Of a DNA stretch of 10,168 bases, positions 1-5,314 are shown piece by piece. The DNA lies in NCBI GenBank assembly GCA_003854995.1, contig RQOI01000331.1, positions 1 through 10,168 of the forward strand, in the 5' to 3' direction. The position numbers were made by a program, and so were the translations under genes. Origin of the DNA: Candidatus Zhuqueibacterota bacterium. Its GTDB lineage: Bacteria > Zhuqueibacterota > Zhuqueibacteria > Residuimicrobiales > Krinioviventaceae. The notes beneath the pieces are model-generated. The model saw nothing but the letters and a program-made list of their open reading frames with translations. It was not told the DNA's origin and searched no databases. Positions within the stretch are counted from its first letter, which is position 1. Each line of letters starts with the position of its first letter.

Positions 1-90
1 CTTGCCCGTCTGGACCTTGCCCGTCTGGACCTTGCCCGCCTGGACCTTGCCCGCCTGGACTTTGTCCGTCTGGACTTTGCCCGTTTGCGC
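1..90. repeat. 15-bp tandem repeat, six units, running to the window edge
   Basis: Six head-to-tail 15-base units fill this stretch. Units 1 and 2 are identical (CTTGCCCGTCTGGAC), units 3 and 4 are identical to each other and differ from these by one base, and units 5 and 6 are more diverged. The most diverged unit lies nearest the start of the - strand gene, and the most regular ones at the window edge, so the array probably continues outside. Since 15 is a multiple of three, unit gain or loss keeps the reading frame. On the - strand it encodes the five-residue unit QTGKV or QAGKV of the overlapping coding region. Confidence 0.9.
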
Positions 91-156
91 GACGAGGAGC
101 ACGGGAAAGAGGAGGATGGAACACAGCGGGGTCTTCCATATATGAATCCAATTCAC
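1..156 (-). CDS. Secreted pentapeptide-repeat protein, N-terminal part (cut by window edge)
   Basis: I do not recognise a family. The visible 52 codons start at GTG (156-154), eight bases after the stop of the NHL gene, so the two are probably one transcript and perhaps translationally coupled. Residues 1-23 look like a signal peptide: K8 is followed by the hydrophobic core LCSILLFPVLL and a VA|Q cleavage site. The rest is QTGKV, QTDKV, QAGKV, QAGKV, QTGKV, QTGK: a regular, lysine-rich, probably extended exported segment. The start is inferred from frame and signal peptide; no clear Shine-Dalgarno is seen. A second frame, starting at an ATG at 139-137, is also open and reads as a collagen-like PDGQG/PGGQG repeat, but it gives no signal peptide, so I prefer the first frame. 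The C-terminal part, and so the function, lies outside the window. Confidence 0.5.
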   Translation of the reverse strand, partial: MNWIHIWKTPLCSILLFPVLLVAQTGKVQTDKVQAGKVQAGKVQTGKVQTGK

Positions 157-164
157 TGGCAATC

Positions 165-1088
165 TTAGTTTTCCCACTCGAGCTGAAAGATCTGAATGCG
201 ATGATTCTGCGTATCCGCGACGTACAGTTTGTCGCGAACGACCGTGACATCCGAGGGTTCATGAAAGCCGGCAAATTTTGTGCTCAGCGAACCGAGTTTG
301 AGAAGCAGGCGGCCGTCGCGGTCAAAGGCAAGGACGCGATGGCCTTTGGCGTCTGCGACAAAGATCTGTTCCTGGTCATCGACGTACAGGCCTTTGGGGG
401 AGAGCAGTTCTTCGGCGCCGATATCGAACATAAAGTTGCCATAGTAATCGTAGACGAGAATTTTATGCGCCCCCGAGTCCGTCACATAGACATTGTCGTT
501 TTTGCCGACATAGACGTGCGATGCCTCCTGCAGCACACCCTGGCCCCAGTCGTAGTCGCCAAAAGAGAGTTCAGGTTCAAACGCCGCGTTCAGTTTCACG
601 ACCCGGTCGTTCTCGGCGTCGACGATGAAAAAGTCGCCGTGCAGGCTCAGGCAGACCGAGATGGGAAAGAGAAACTGCATCCTGGTTGACCAGTTCTCGC
701 TCGACAGATAGGATGCCAGCCAATTCAAATCCTTGTCATAGCGTTCGATCCTGTTGTTGTTATAGTCAGCGATAAAGATGTCGAGTGAATTATAGACAAA
801 CAGATCCACAGGATATTGGAATTGCTCCTTACTCCAGCCAAAGCCGCCGATGAAGGAGATCAGTTCGCCGTACGGCGTAAATTTTTGCAGCCTGTTGTTG
901 CCGGTGTCAGTGACGTAAATGTTGCCCTGCGCATCCGCCGAAACGCCGAGCGGCCGGTTGAACTGGGCCGGACGTTCGCCCTGTTCACCAAAGGCGAACA
1001 GGAAGGTGGCGTTCAGTTGTCTCTCGGACGACGGCAGGCGCGCTGCAACTGCAGCGAGCAGGAGGACGCAGTAAAATAGTGTTTTCAT
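165..1088 (-). CDS. Secreted NHL-repeat beta-propeller protein
   Basis: A 307-residue protein with an N-terminal signal peptide (about residues 1-16, MKTLFYCVLLLAAVAA, with no lipobox) followed by six NHL-type repeats beginning near residues 45, 92, 141, 189, 230 and 278. Each has the pattern of a hydrophobic strand, a D/N-rich turn, an IYVTD- or IFVAD-like strand, and an NNR/NHR-like turn with a K/R-[hydrophobic]-x-x-[F/Y/L] strand. The clearest are repeat 1 (NIYVTDTGNNRLQKF) and repeat 6 (KLYVADTQNHRIQIF). Six repeats would close a six-bladed propeller with almost no extra sequence. Exported NHL proteins usually bind protein or glycan partners; no catalytic residues are recognisable and the ligand is unknown. 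It starts at ATG with a weak upstream AAGAG. A promoter-terminator pair lies just upstream and a secreted repeat protein follows eight bases downstream, suggesting a two-gene exported unit. Confidence 0.85.
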   Translation of the reverse strand: MKTLFYCVLLLAAVAARLPSSERQLNATFLFAFGEQGERPAQFNRPLGVSADAQGNIYVTDTGNNRLQKFTPYGELISFIGGFGWSKEQFQYPVDLFVYNSLDIFIADYNNNRIERYDKDLNWLASYLSSENWSTRMQFLFPISVCLSLHGDFFIVDAENDRVVKLNAAFEPELSFGDYDWGQGVLQEASHVYVGKNDNVYVTDSGAHKILVYDYYGNFMFDIGAEELLSPKGLYVDDQEQIFVADAKGHRVLAFDRDGRLLLKLGSLSTKFAGFHEPSDVTVVRDKLYVADTQNHRIQIFQLEWEN

Positions 1089-1110
1089 GACAGCACGCTC
1101 TTAAATGAAA

Positions 1111-1132
1111 AAACCCGATTTCTTTCGGGTTT
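1111..1132 (-). terminator. Rho-independent terminator of the two-helix membrane protein gene
   Basis: An 8-bp perfect stem (AAACCCGA pairing with TCGGGTTT) encloses a 6-base loop. Read on the - strand it is followed by a run of six T (the last three of the stem plus three more) and then CATTTAA, the usual intrinsic-terminator layout. It lies about 45 bases after the stop of the 1177-1698 gene and only 22 bases before the NHL gene start. Transcripts from upstream should stop here, so the NHL gene probably has its own start point. The + strand side has no T-run. Confidence 0.75.
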
Positions 1133-1136
1133 ATCT

Positions 1137-1165
1137 ATTATATCTTGTACGTAAAATTTTGTTCC
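1137..1165 (-). promoter_or_regulatory. Candidate sigma70-type promoter for the NHL gene
   Basis: On the - strand there is a perfect -10 box TATAAT (1142-1137), a 17-base spacer and a weak -35 GGAACA (1165-1160, three of six matches to TTGACA). The predicted start point is near 1130, inside the first arm of the terminator hairpin at 1111-1132. A transcript starting here would lack the outermost bases of that arm and may not fold the full terminator. The -10 box and spacing are seen directly; promoter activity is inferred. Confidence 0.5.
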
Positions 1166-1176
1166 ATGAAGACGAT

Positions 1177-1698
1177 CTAGTTCCTGAGATAGCGATATAA
1201 TCTGCGCTCATCCGGGTAGATGCTCTTGTGATAAGAGCGCCGCATGTCCTTGCATTTGCGCCAGCGGTCATAAGCATCGATGATTTGGGGGTCGTAATTG
1301 GCATGCTCATTTAAAGTGGTGCTATCCAGCCGCATGCCATTGTTAAGGTTCTTCTCTTGCATCAACACCCGATCAAGAATTCGCATGTCTCTTTGATTCA
1401 AGTTGCCTTTTATAAAGTCGTCATTGCGCGGATCTGTATCGTAGACAAACCACTCTACATTGGTCTGCGATCTTCCGCACAAGAGAGAAAAAGCTCTTAA
1501 AAATCTGGGAAGCACAAACCGTTGTGTAGTGAGGCCAAAGATAGTCACCACTGCTGATGTTATCAGGATCGTCCAGAATATTTGCGGATGTTTTTTATGC
1601 AGAACACTGATGAAATAGATGACGACAAGCGTCGCGATTGCGAGCAATATCATGTAGCAGGGAAAGCATGATCTGAGTGATGTATAAATTCCGGACAT
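1177..1698 (-). CDS. Unrecognised membrane protein with two N-terminal helices
   Basis: A 173-residue protein I cannot assign to a family. Two predicted transmembrane helices lie at about residues 16-34 (MILLAIATLVVIYFISVLH) and 41-58 (FWTILITSAVVTIFGLTT), separated by a short basic turn. The remaining 115 residues are polar and charged: a D/N-rich stretch (YDTDPRNDDF, 86-95), a probable helical part, and an R/K/Y-rich end (MRRSYHKSIYPDERRLYRYLRN, residues 152-173, is a single basic-aromatic tail). The start chosen is ATG 1698, which has CAGG six bases upstream; an in-frame TTG at 1716 would add six residues and an internal ATG begins helix 1. Base composition is visibly richer in A and T than the conserved genes to the right, which hints at an accessory or transferred gene. 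It is followed by a terminator and appears to be a single-gene transcript. Confidence 0.6.
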   Translation of the reverse strand: MSGIYTSLRSCFPCYMILLAIATLVVIYFISVLHKKHPQIFWTILITSAVVTIFGLTTQRFVLPRFLRAFSLLCGRSQTNVEWFVYDTDPRNDDFIKGNLNQRDMRILDRVLMQEKNLNNGMRLDSTTLNEHANYDPQIIDAYDRWRKCKDMRRSYHKSIYPDERRLYRYLRN

Positions 1699-1978
1699 AA
1701 GCAACCTGCACTGCAAATTGATATTCTAAAAAAAATACGCAAAAATCTTTAATTATTCAATTTAATTCAATATAATGAAAATGCAAGTGAAAATTATAGA
1801 CAATTATTTTGACTGTTAGGACTTTGTGTTCTCGGCGAACTCGGTGGTTTACTTTTATCCACTCGATTCGTTATTTGGCATTTGCTGTTTGTGATCTGTA
1901 AAAATTCAAGTTAAGCTGAGAAATTCACCCACACCAAGACACGAAGGCGTTTGGGAATAATCCAGGTTAAAATTTGAC
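1699..1978. other. AT-rich divergent intergenic region
   Basis: No coding region is supported in these 280 bases between divergent genes. The left half (about 1720-1810) is strongly AT-rich and contains ATTCAATTTA followed directly by ATTCAATATA, an imperfect direct repeat at 1755-1774. A perfect TATAAT at 1771-1776 on the + strand has no good -35. TTATCCACT at 1855-1863 differs by one base from the DnaA-box consensus TTATCCACA, but I see no second box, so an origin is not established. The segment 1918-1949 (with CACCAAGACACGAAGGCG) resembles short dispersed intergenic repeats I recall from environmental genomes; this is not verified. Promoters for both flanking genes presumably lie here. Confidence 0.6.
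1732..1760 (-). promoter_or_regulatory. Possible promoter of the two-helix membrane protein gene
   Basis: On the - strand TTGAAT (1760-1755), a 17-base spacer and TATTTT (1737-1732) give four of six matches at each box with ideal spacing, ending about 34 bases before the ATG at 1698. The surrounding sequence is very AT-rich, so chance matches are likely. Confidence 0.3.
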
Positions 1979-2470
1979 GTGAAAAAAACGAGACTGTTTT
2001 TTCTCTTACTGCTGGCGCTGCTTCTGCAGTGCGCCGGGCCATTCGCGCCCAGACCCTACTATAGTGGCATGCACAATCAGATCTCCTATGACGCCGTGAT
2101 GATGGAAAAGATGAAAGAGGAGATCCGCAAGTTCTACGGTGCACCCTACAAATGGGGCGGCGATTCGCCGCAGGGCACGGACTGCTCCGGACTGATCGCG
2201 ACGCTCTATAAGAATGCGGCGAATATCACACTGCCCCATAGCACGCAAGAGATGTTCGCCGGAGCTAAAAAGGTGCACCGGATAGACCTGCTCTTCGGCG
2301 ACCTGGTCTTTTTTTCCGATGGCGGCCGCACAGCCACCCATGTCGGCTTGTATATCGGCAAGGGCTATTTCCTGCACGCCTCGTCATCACGAGGCGTGAT
2401 TTTGAGCAAGATGACGGACCGCTATTACAGGAATCAATTTATTGGGGCGCGGCGCATCGAAATATACTAA
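1979..2470 (+). CDS. NlpC/P60-family lipoprotein, probable cell-wall endopeptidase
   Basis: A 163-residue protein with a lipoprotein-type signal: KKTR, a hydrophobic core of F and L (7-16), then LLQC with the candidate lipidated Cys18. Gln before the Cys is atypical, so lipidation is probable but not certain. The NlpC/P60 cysteine-peptidase domain covers about 45-163, with the expected triad-like residues: Cys69 in TDCSGL, His121 in HVGLYIG and His133 in LHASSSRGV. The preceding YGAPYKWGGDSPQG and the middle GDLVFF motif are also typical. Members such as MepS/Spr cleave the D-glutamyl-meso-diaminopimelate or the D-Ala-mDAP bonds of peptidoglycan peptides; the exact bond here is not deducible. 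The GTG start is chosen because it begins the signal peptide; only a distant AGG is seen upstream. It lies 119 bases before rpmH, which has its own promoter, and no clear terminator is seen between them. Confidence 0.88.
   Translation: MKKTRLFFLLLLALLLQCAGPFAPRPYYSGMHNQISYDAVMMEKMKEEIRKFYGAPYKWGGDSPQGTDCSGLIATLYKNAANITLPHSTQEMFAGAKKVHRIDLLFGDLVFFSDGGRTATHVGLYIGKGYFLHASSSRGVILSKMTDRYYRNQFIGARRIEIY
2375..2398 (+). repeat. Perfect 10-bp inverted repeat inside the NlpC/P60 gene
   Basis: CACGCCTCGT, a 4-base loop CATC, then ACGAGGCGTG form a perfect GC-rich hairpin, followed by ATTTTG. It lies over the codons for the active-site motif HASSSRGV, so sequence conservation of the protein contributes to it, but a 10-bp perfect match is more than needed. 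In RNA it would resemble a weak terminator or an RNA-stabilising stem in the last quarter of the gene. Confidence 0.7.
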
Positions 2471-2498
2471 ATATAGTGTTGTACGACATTTCTAAGTG

Positions 2499-2510
2499 TT
2501 TGTTAACAAA
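2499..2510. promoter_or_regulatory. 12-bp palindrome upstream of the rpmH promoter
   Basis: TTTGTTAACAAA is a perfect 12-base palindrome ending ten bases before the -35 box of the rpmH promoter. Its place would suit an upstream activator or repressor site. No regulator is identified, and AT-rich palindromes of this size can occur by chance. Confidence 0.3.
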
Positions 2511-2520
2511 AGAAAAGAGC

Positions 2521-2549
2521 TTGATTTTAATCGTCAAAATACGTATAAT
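2521..2549 (+). promoter_or_regulatory. Strong sigma70-type promoter of the rpmH operon
   Basis: TTGATT (2521-2526), a 17-base spacer and a perfect TATAAT (2544-2549). This is the best promoter in the window, with four of six and six of six matches and ideal spacing. The start point would be near 2556, giving a leader of about 35 bases before the rpmH ATG. It fits the need for high expression of L34. Confidence 0.8.
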
Positions 2550-2589
2550 ATTAATCTTGCGATAATGATAAAGACGATGGAGATGAAGA

Positions 2590-2733
2590 ATGAAACAGAC
2601 TTTTCAACCGCACCGGCGAAAAAGGGTTAACAAACATGGTTTCCGCAGCCGCATGGCGAGCAAGAATGGCAGAGCCGTACTCAGCCGCCGGCGCGCAAAG
2701 GGTCGAAAGAAATTGACCGTCAGCGACGAATAG
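2590..2733 (+). CDS. rpmH: 50S ribosomal protein L34
   Basis: A 47-residue, highly basic protein starting MKQTFQPHRRKRVNKHGF and ending LTVSDE. The TFQPxxRKRxxxHGFRxRM...NGRxVLxxRRxKGRKxL pattern is the L34 signature across its full length, so both ends are secure. L34 binds 23S rRNA in the large ribosomal subunit. GGAG at 2579-2582 stands seven bases before the ATG, a good ribosome-binding site. An ATG at 2583 lies out of frame and is not used. It is first in the rpmH-rnpA-yidD-yidC operon, 13 bases before rnpA, downstream of the strong promoter at 2521-2549. The KLTVSDE-type tail is what I associate with the FCB group of phyla. Confidence 0.98.
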   Translation: MKQTFQPHRRKRVNKHGFRSRMASKNGRAVLSRRRAKGRKKLTVSDE

Positions 2734-2746
2734 CCCGATCCGCCCG

Positions 2747-3148
2747 GTGGCACGTTTGCCGAAAAGCATGATTTTGCAGAAAAACGCTGATTTTCGAGCG
2801 ATCGTACAGAATGGGCATGTATTTAAAAATGAATATTTCACCATTTTCTCTGTAGAAAAAGATGACTTGAAGGTTGGTTTCGCCGCTGCGCGCGCCCGCA
2901 ACAAGCCCGTCCGGAACAGGCTGAAGAGGATAACGCGCGAGCTGTGGCGCACGAACCAGGCCGATTATCAACTGGCGGCGCATATTGTCATCATTGCGAA
3001 CATGAACGTCATGGCTGTGACGCATGCAGAGAGGCAACGCGCATTGACCGACCTGTTGCGCGCGATCGAAAAAAGAGGCTTGGTGCGGCCGTTGCCCGCC
3101 GCTGAAACGTTCGCAGCATCGCATCACGCACGCAAAGCGAAGGATTGA
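2747..3148 (+). CDS. rnpA: Ribonuclease P protein component
   Basis: A 133-residue basic protein, the small subunit that helps the RNase P RNA cut the 5' leader from pre-tRNAs. The family core is present: LPKSMILQKNADFRAIVQNG at the N-terminus (4-23) and the RNR motif RNRLKRITRELWR at 56-68, which contacts the RNA. The GTG start is supported because the LPK...DF region is conserved in the family; ATG 2768 would remove it. No clear Shine-Dalgarno is seen, so coupling to rpmH, 13 bases upstream, is likely. Oddities: the segment before the RNR motif, usually SxKVGxAVxRNR, reads ARARNKPVRNR and lacks the usual glycine, and the C-terminus carries an extra basic tail (HHARKAKD). E. coli RnpA has 119 residues, so this one is slightly longer. 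Identity is secure from sequence and position. Confidence 0.95.
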   Translation: MARLPKSMILQKNADFRAIVQNGHVFKNEYFTIFSVEKDDLKVGFAAARARNKPVRNRLKRITRELWRTNQADYQLAAHIVIIANMNVMAVTHAERQRALTDLLRAIEKRGLVRPLPAAETFAASHHARKAKD

Positions 3149-3180
3149 AAGCACCGAGTTCAAAGAGCAGGATGAAGTAA

Positions 3181-3186
3181 AGGGAG
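3181..3186 (+). promoter_or_regulatory. Ribosome-binding site of yidD
   Basis: AGGGAG stands six bases before the GTG at 3193, ideal spacing. The ATG at 3199, two codons on, would have a 12-base spacing, so this site favours the GTG start. Confidence 0.7.
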
Positions 3187-3192
3187 CCATTC

Positions 3193-3444
3193 GTGAAAAT
3201 GGCGATACAGGATATCTTTTCGCGCGCAGGCAAGTTGGTCGGAAAAGTTTTGATCGCCATCATCAGAGTGTACCAGATCGCGATCTCGCCGCTCTTGCCG
3301 AGCGCGTGTCGCTATGCGCCGACCTGCTCGCACTATGCCGTGCAAGCCATTCAAAAGTATGGCGTCATCAAGGGCCTGCTGAAAACACTCTACCGGATTC
3401 TCAGATGCAATCCTTTTTCGCGGGGCGGTTATGACCCGGTTTGA
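3193..3444 (+). CDS. yidD: Membrane protein insertion efficiency factor YidD
   Basis: An 83-residue protein with the YidD family pattern: an N-terminal amphipathic or membrane-associated helix (about 15-31), IRVYQIAISPLLPSACRYAP (24-43), PTCSHYAVQAIQKYGVIKG and the ending RCNPFSRGGYDPV. The three conserved cysteines are Cys39, Cys45 and Cys72. YidD sits at the inner face of the cytoplasmic membrane and is reported to help YidC-dependent insertion. The gene stands between rnpA (44 bases upstream) and yidC (23 bases downstream), its usual place. A good ribosome-binding site supports the GTG start. Length is normal for the family. Confidence 0.96.
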   Translation: MKMAIQDIFSRAGKLVGKVLIAIIRVYQIAISPLLPSACRYAPTCSHYAVQAIQKYGVIKGLLKTLYRILRCNPFSRGGYDPV

Positions 3445-3467
3445 CGATTCACTAAAAAAGAAAAGCC

Positions 3468-5243
3468 ATGGATTTTGATAAGAAAACGATACTGGCGTTT
3501 GTGCTGATTGGCTTGATATTAATTCTGGCGAACAGCGGTCTCTATCAGAAATGGGTGGACCCGAAGGGGTATGAGCAGAGGCAGCTGCGCAAGCAGTATA
3601 TCGAGCAGCAGCGCACGAGCGAGCCACAAGAGCAGGATGGTCAAGTCGAATCGCAGCTGGAGCAACTCAAGGCCGCCGAGCAGACCGCCCAGGAAGCGGT
3701 CGCGGAGAGCGGCGATGTCCTGCTGCCTGCCGCGGCGCGCGCCGAAGAAAAAATCATCACGATCGATACAGATCTCTATCGAGCGACCTTCAGCTCTCTT
3801 GGCGCATCACTGTTGCAGTGGGAGTTGAAAAAGTATCACAGTGCTGATGAACAGCCGGTGCAGCTTTTCCCGGATGGCTACGGCACGCTGAGCGTGGGTT
3901 TTACGACCAGGAGCGGCGACTCGCTGGGCACCGCCGGTCTCATCTACGAAACAGACGGCGATTCGGTTCGTCTGGACGGCACTGATTCTTATACACTCAA
4001 ATTTGACTTGGCGGTGGGAGAGGGGAGATACATTCGCAAGCATTTCACTTTCACAAACGGCTCATACGAAATCAAAATGACGGTTGCGCTGGAAAATCTG
4101 GAGCCGTTGATAGCGGACAAGAGATTTTTCATCGCTGCGCCGAACGGGCTGGCTTCCACCGAACGGCTGCTGAAAGATGACATGATGTATGCCAAGGCAG
4201 CCATCTCAGCAGGGGGGAGCGTTGAAAAAGGCTATCGCGCCAACGGCAAGGTTTATAGCGAGAGCGGCATTATCGACTGGGTGGCAGTGCGAACAAAGTA
4301 TTTCGCTTTCTTCATCATCCCGGAGACGCAGAAAATAGATTATGCGCGCATCAGAGGCGAGGAAATCGCGCTGCAACCGGTGGGAAAAGAGAGATGGAAA
4401 AAGTTCAGTCTGCTCATCGGCATGCCCTATCTGGGTGAGCGCCTGGCGAGCACGGATTTCAAGATCTATCTTGGCCCGCTTGAATATGATATTTTGCAAA
4501 AGTATGATGAAAATCTGCACGATTTCATGGATTTTGGCTGGGGATTCATAAAATATTTCAGTCTGCCCATTTTGAAGACATTGAAATGGATGCACAATTT
4601 CATCCCCAATTACGGCGTCGTGCTCTTGATCTTTTCGATATTGATCAAGATCATCCTTTATCCGCTGACGCAAAAGAGCTATCAATCGATGCAGAAAATG
4701 CAGACGCTGCAGCCCAAGCTGAAAGAGTTGCAAGAAAAATATCGCAATGATCCGCAAAAGCTGAACCAGGCGACGATGGCCATGTACAAGGAACAGCGAG
4801 TCAATCCCATGGGCGGCTGTCTGCCCATGCTGATTCAGATGCCACTGTTGTTCGGCCTGTTCATCGTCTTTCGTACGACGATCGAGCTGCGCGGCGAAGG
4901 ATTTTTCTGGTGGATCACTGACCTGTCGGCGCCGGATACGATCTATACCTTTCCGGGCAATTTCTCCTTGCCGTTGTACGGCAACACCGTCAACATTCTG
5001 CCGCTCGTCATGGGCGCCACGATGTTCTTCCAGCAAAAGATGACCGTGACCGATCCGAAGCAGAAGATGATGGTGTACTTTATGCCAATCTTTTTAACTC
5101 TGCTGTTCAACAGTTTTCCGTCGGGTTTGAATTTGTATTATGCACTTTTCAATGTCCTCTCCATTCTGCAGCAGAAATATCTGACGCCGAAGAAGGAGAC
5201 GCCGGCAGTGGACGTGACAGCCGGCAAAAAGCGAAAAAAATAA
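3468..5243 (+). CDS. yidC: Membrane protein insertase YidC, Gram-negative type
   Basis: A 591-residue YidC/Oxa1 insertase with the Gram-negative architecture. Transmembrane helix 1 (about 8-25) is followed by a Q/E-rich, possibly coiled-coil linker (36-80), then the periplasmic beta-sandwich domain (about 95-340) and the conserved insertase core (about 350-572). Landmarks of the core are YPLTQKSYQSMQKMQTLQPK (398-417), the cytoplasmic hairpin to residue 446, NPMGGCLPMLIQMP (446-459) and the final helices with PSGLNLYYALFNVLSILQQ. The positive residue of the hydrophilic groove, Arg366 in E. coli, aligns with Lys394 (ILIKIILYPLT). The basic tail GKKRKK may touch the ribosome. It inserts and folds inner-membrane proteins alone or with SecYEG. 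No strong Shine-Dalgarno is seen, only AAGAAAAG. No jag/khpB gene follows; a probable terminator does. Confidence 0.97.
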   Translation: MDFDKKTILAFVLIGLILILANSGLYQKWVDPKGYEQRQLRKQYIEQQRTSEPQEQDGQVESQLEQLKAAEQTAQEAVAESGDVLLPAAARAEEKIITIDTDLYRATFSSLGASLLQWELKKYHSADEQPVQLFPDGYGTLSVGFTTRSGDSLGTAGLIYETDGDSVRLDGTDSYTLKFDLAVGEGRYIRKHFTFTNGSYEIKMTVALENLEPLIADKRFFIAAPNGLASTERLLKDDMMYAKAAISAGGSVEKGYRANGKVYSESGIIDWVAVRTKYFAFFIIPETQKIDYARIRGEEIALQPVGKERWKKFSLLIGMPYLGERLASTDFKIYLGPLEYDILQKYDENLHDFMDFGWGFIKYFSLPILKTLKWMHNFIPNYGVVLLIFSILIKIILYPLTQKSYQSMQKMQTLQPKLKELQEKYRNDPQKLNQATMAMYKEQRVNPMGGCLPMLIQMPLLFGLFIVFRTTIELRGEGFFWWITDLSAPDTIYTFPGNFSLPLYGNTVNILPLVMGATMFFQQKMTVTDPKQKMMVYFMPIFLTLLFNSFPSGLNLYYALFNVLSILQQKYLTPKKETPAVDVTAGKKRKK

Positions 5244-5266
5244 TTGAGAACAAAAATGACATCATC

Positions 5267-5300
5267 ACCCCACTTTTGTTTAGACGAATGTGGGGTTTTG
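5267..5300 (+). terminator. Probable intrinsic terminator after yidC
   Basis: ACCCCAC (5267-5273) pairs with GTGGGGT (5290-5296) across a 16-base AT-rich loop, followed by TTTTG counted from 5296. It starts 24 bases after the yidC stop and ends 15 bases before the mnmE ATG. The T-run is short and the loop is large, so termination may be partial. No convincing promoter is seen between it and mnmE, so mnmE probably depends partly on read-through. Confidence 0.5.
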
Positions 5301-5314
5301 CATTTACGGATGCA

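Noticed and set aside
1..90. CRISPR array
   Set aside because: Units are 15 bases with no spacers and are in frame within a signal-peptide-bearing gene; this is a tandem coding repeat.
1..139. Collagen-like PDGQG/PGGQG reading of the repeat from ATG 139-137
   Set aside because: That frame starts MEDPAVFHPPLSRAPRR with no signal peptide, while the neighbouring frame gives a convincing one. It stays possible until the rest of the gene is seen.
201..1079. + strand open frames opposite the NHL gene
   Set aside because: The - strand frame has a signal peptide and six NHL repeats. The + frames show no motifs.
1748..1776. + strand promoter for the NlpC/P60 gene using TATAAT at 1771
   Set aside because: The -10 is perfect but no -35 is recognisable, and it would leave a 200-base leader in a region where AT-rich matches are frequent.
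1699..1978. Replication origin (oriC)
   Set aside because: Only one near-match to a DnaA box and no dnaA or dnaN nearby. AT-richness alone is not enough.
4206..5036. Long open frame on the - strand opposite yidC (276 codons)
   Set aside because: It lies wholly inside yidC, is rich in Q, H and R as antisense frames in this composition are, and shows no domain or ribosome-binding site.
5276..5314. Longer mnmE starting at TTG 5276
   Set aside because: It would run through the terminator hairpin and add 13 residues not found in the family; ATG 5315 matches the normal MnmE N-terminus.
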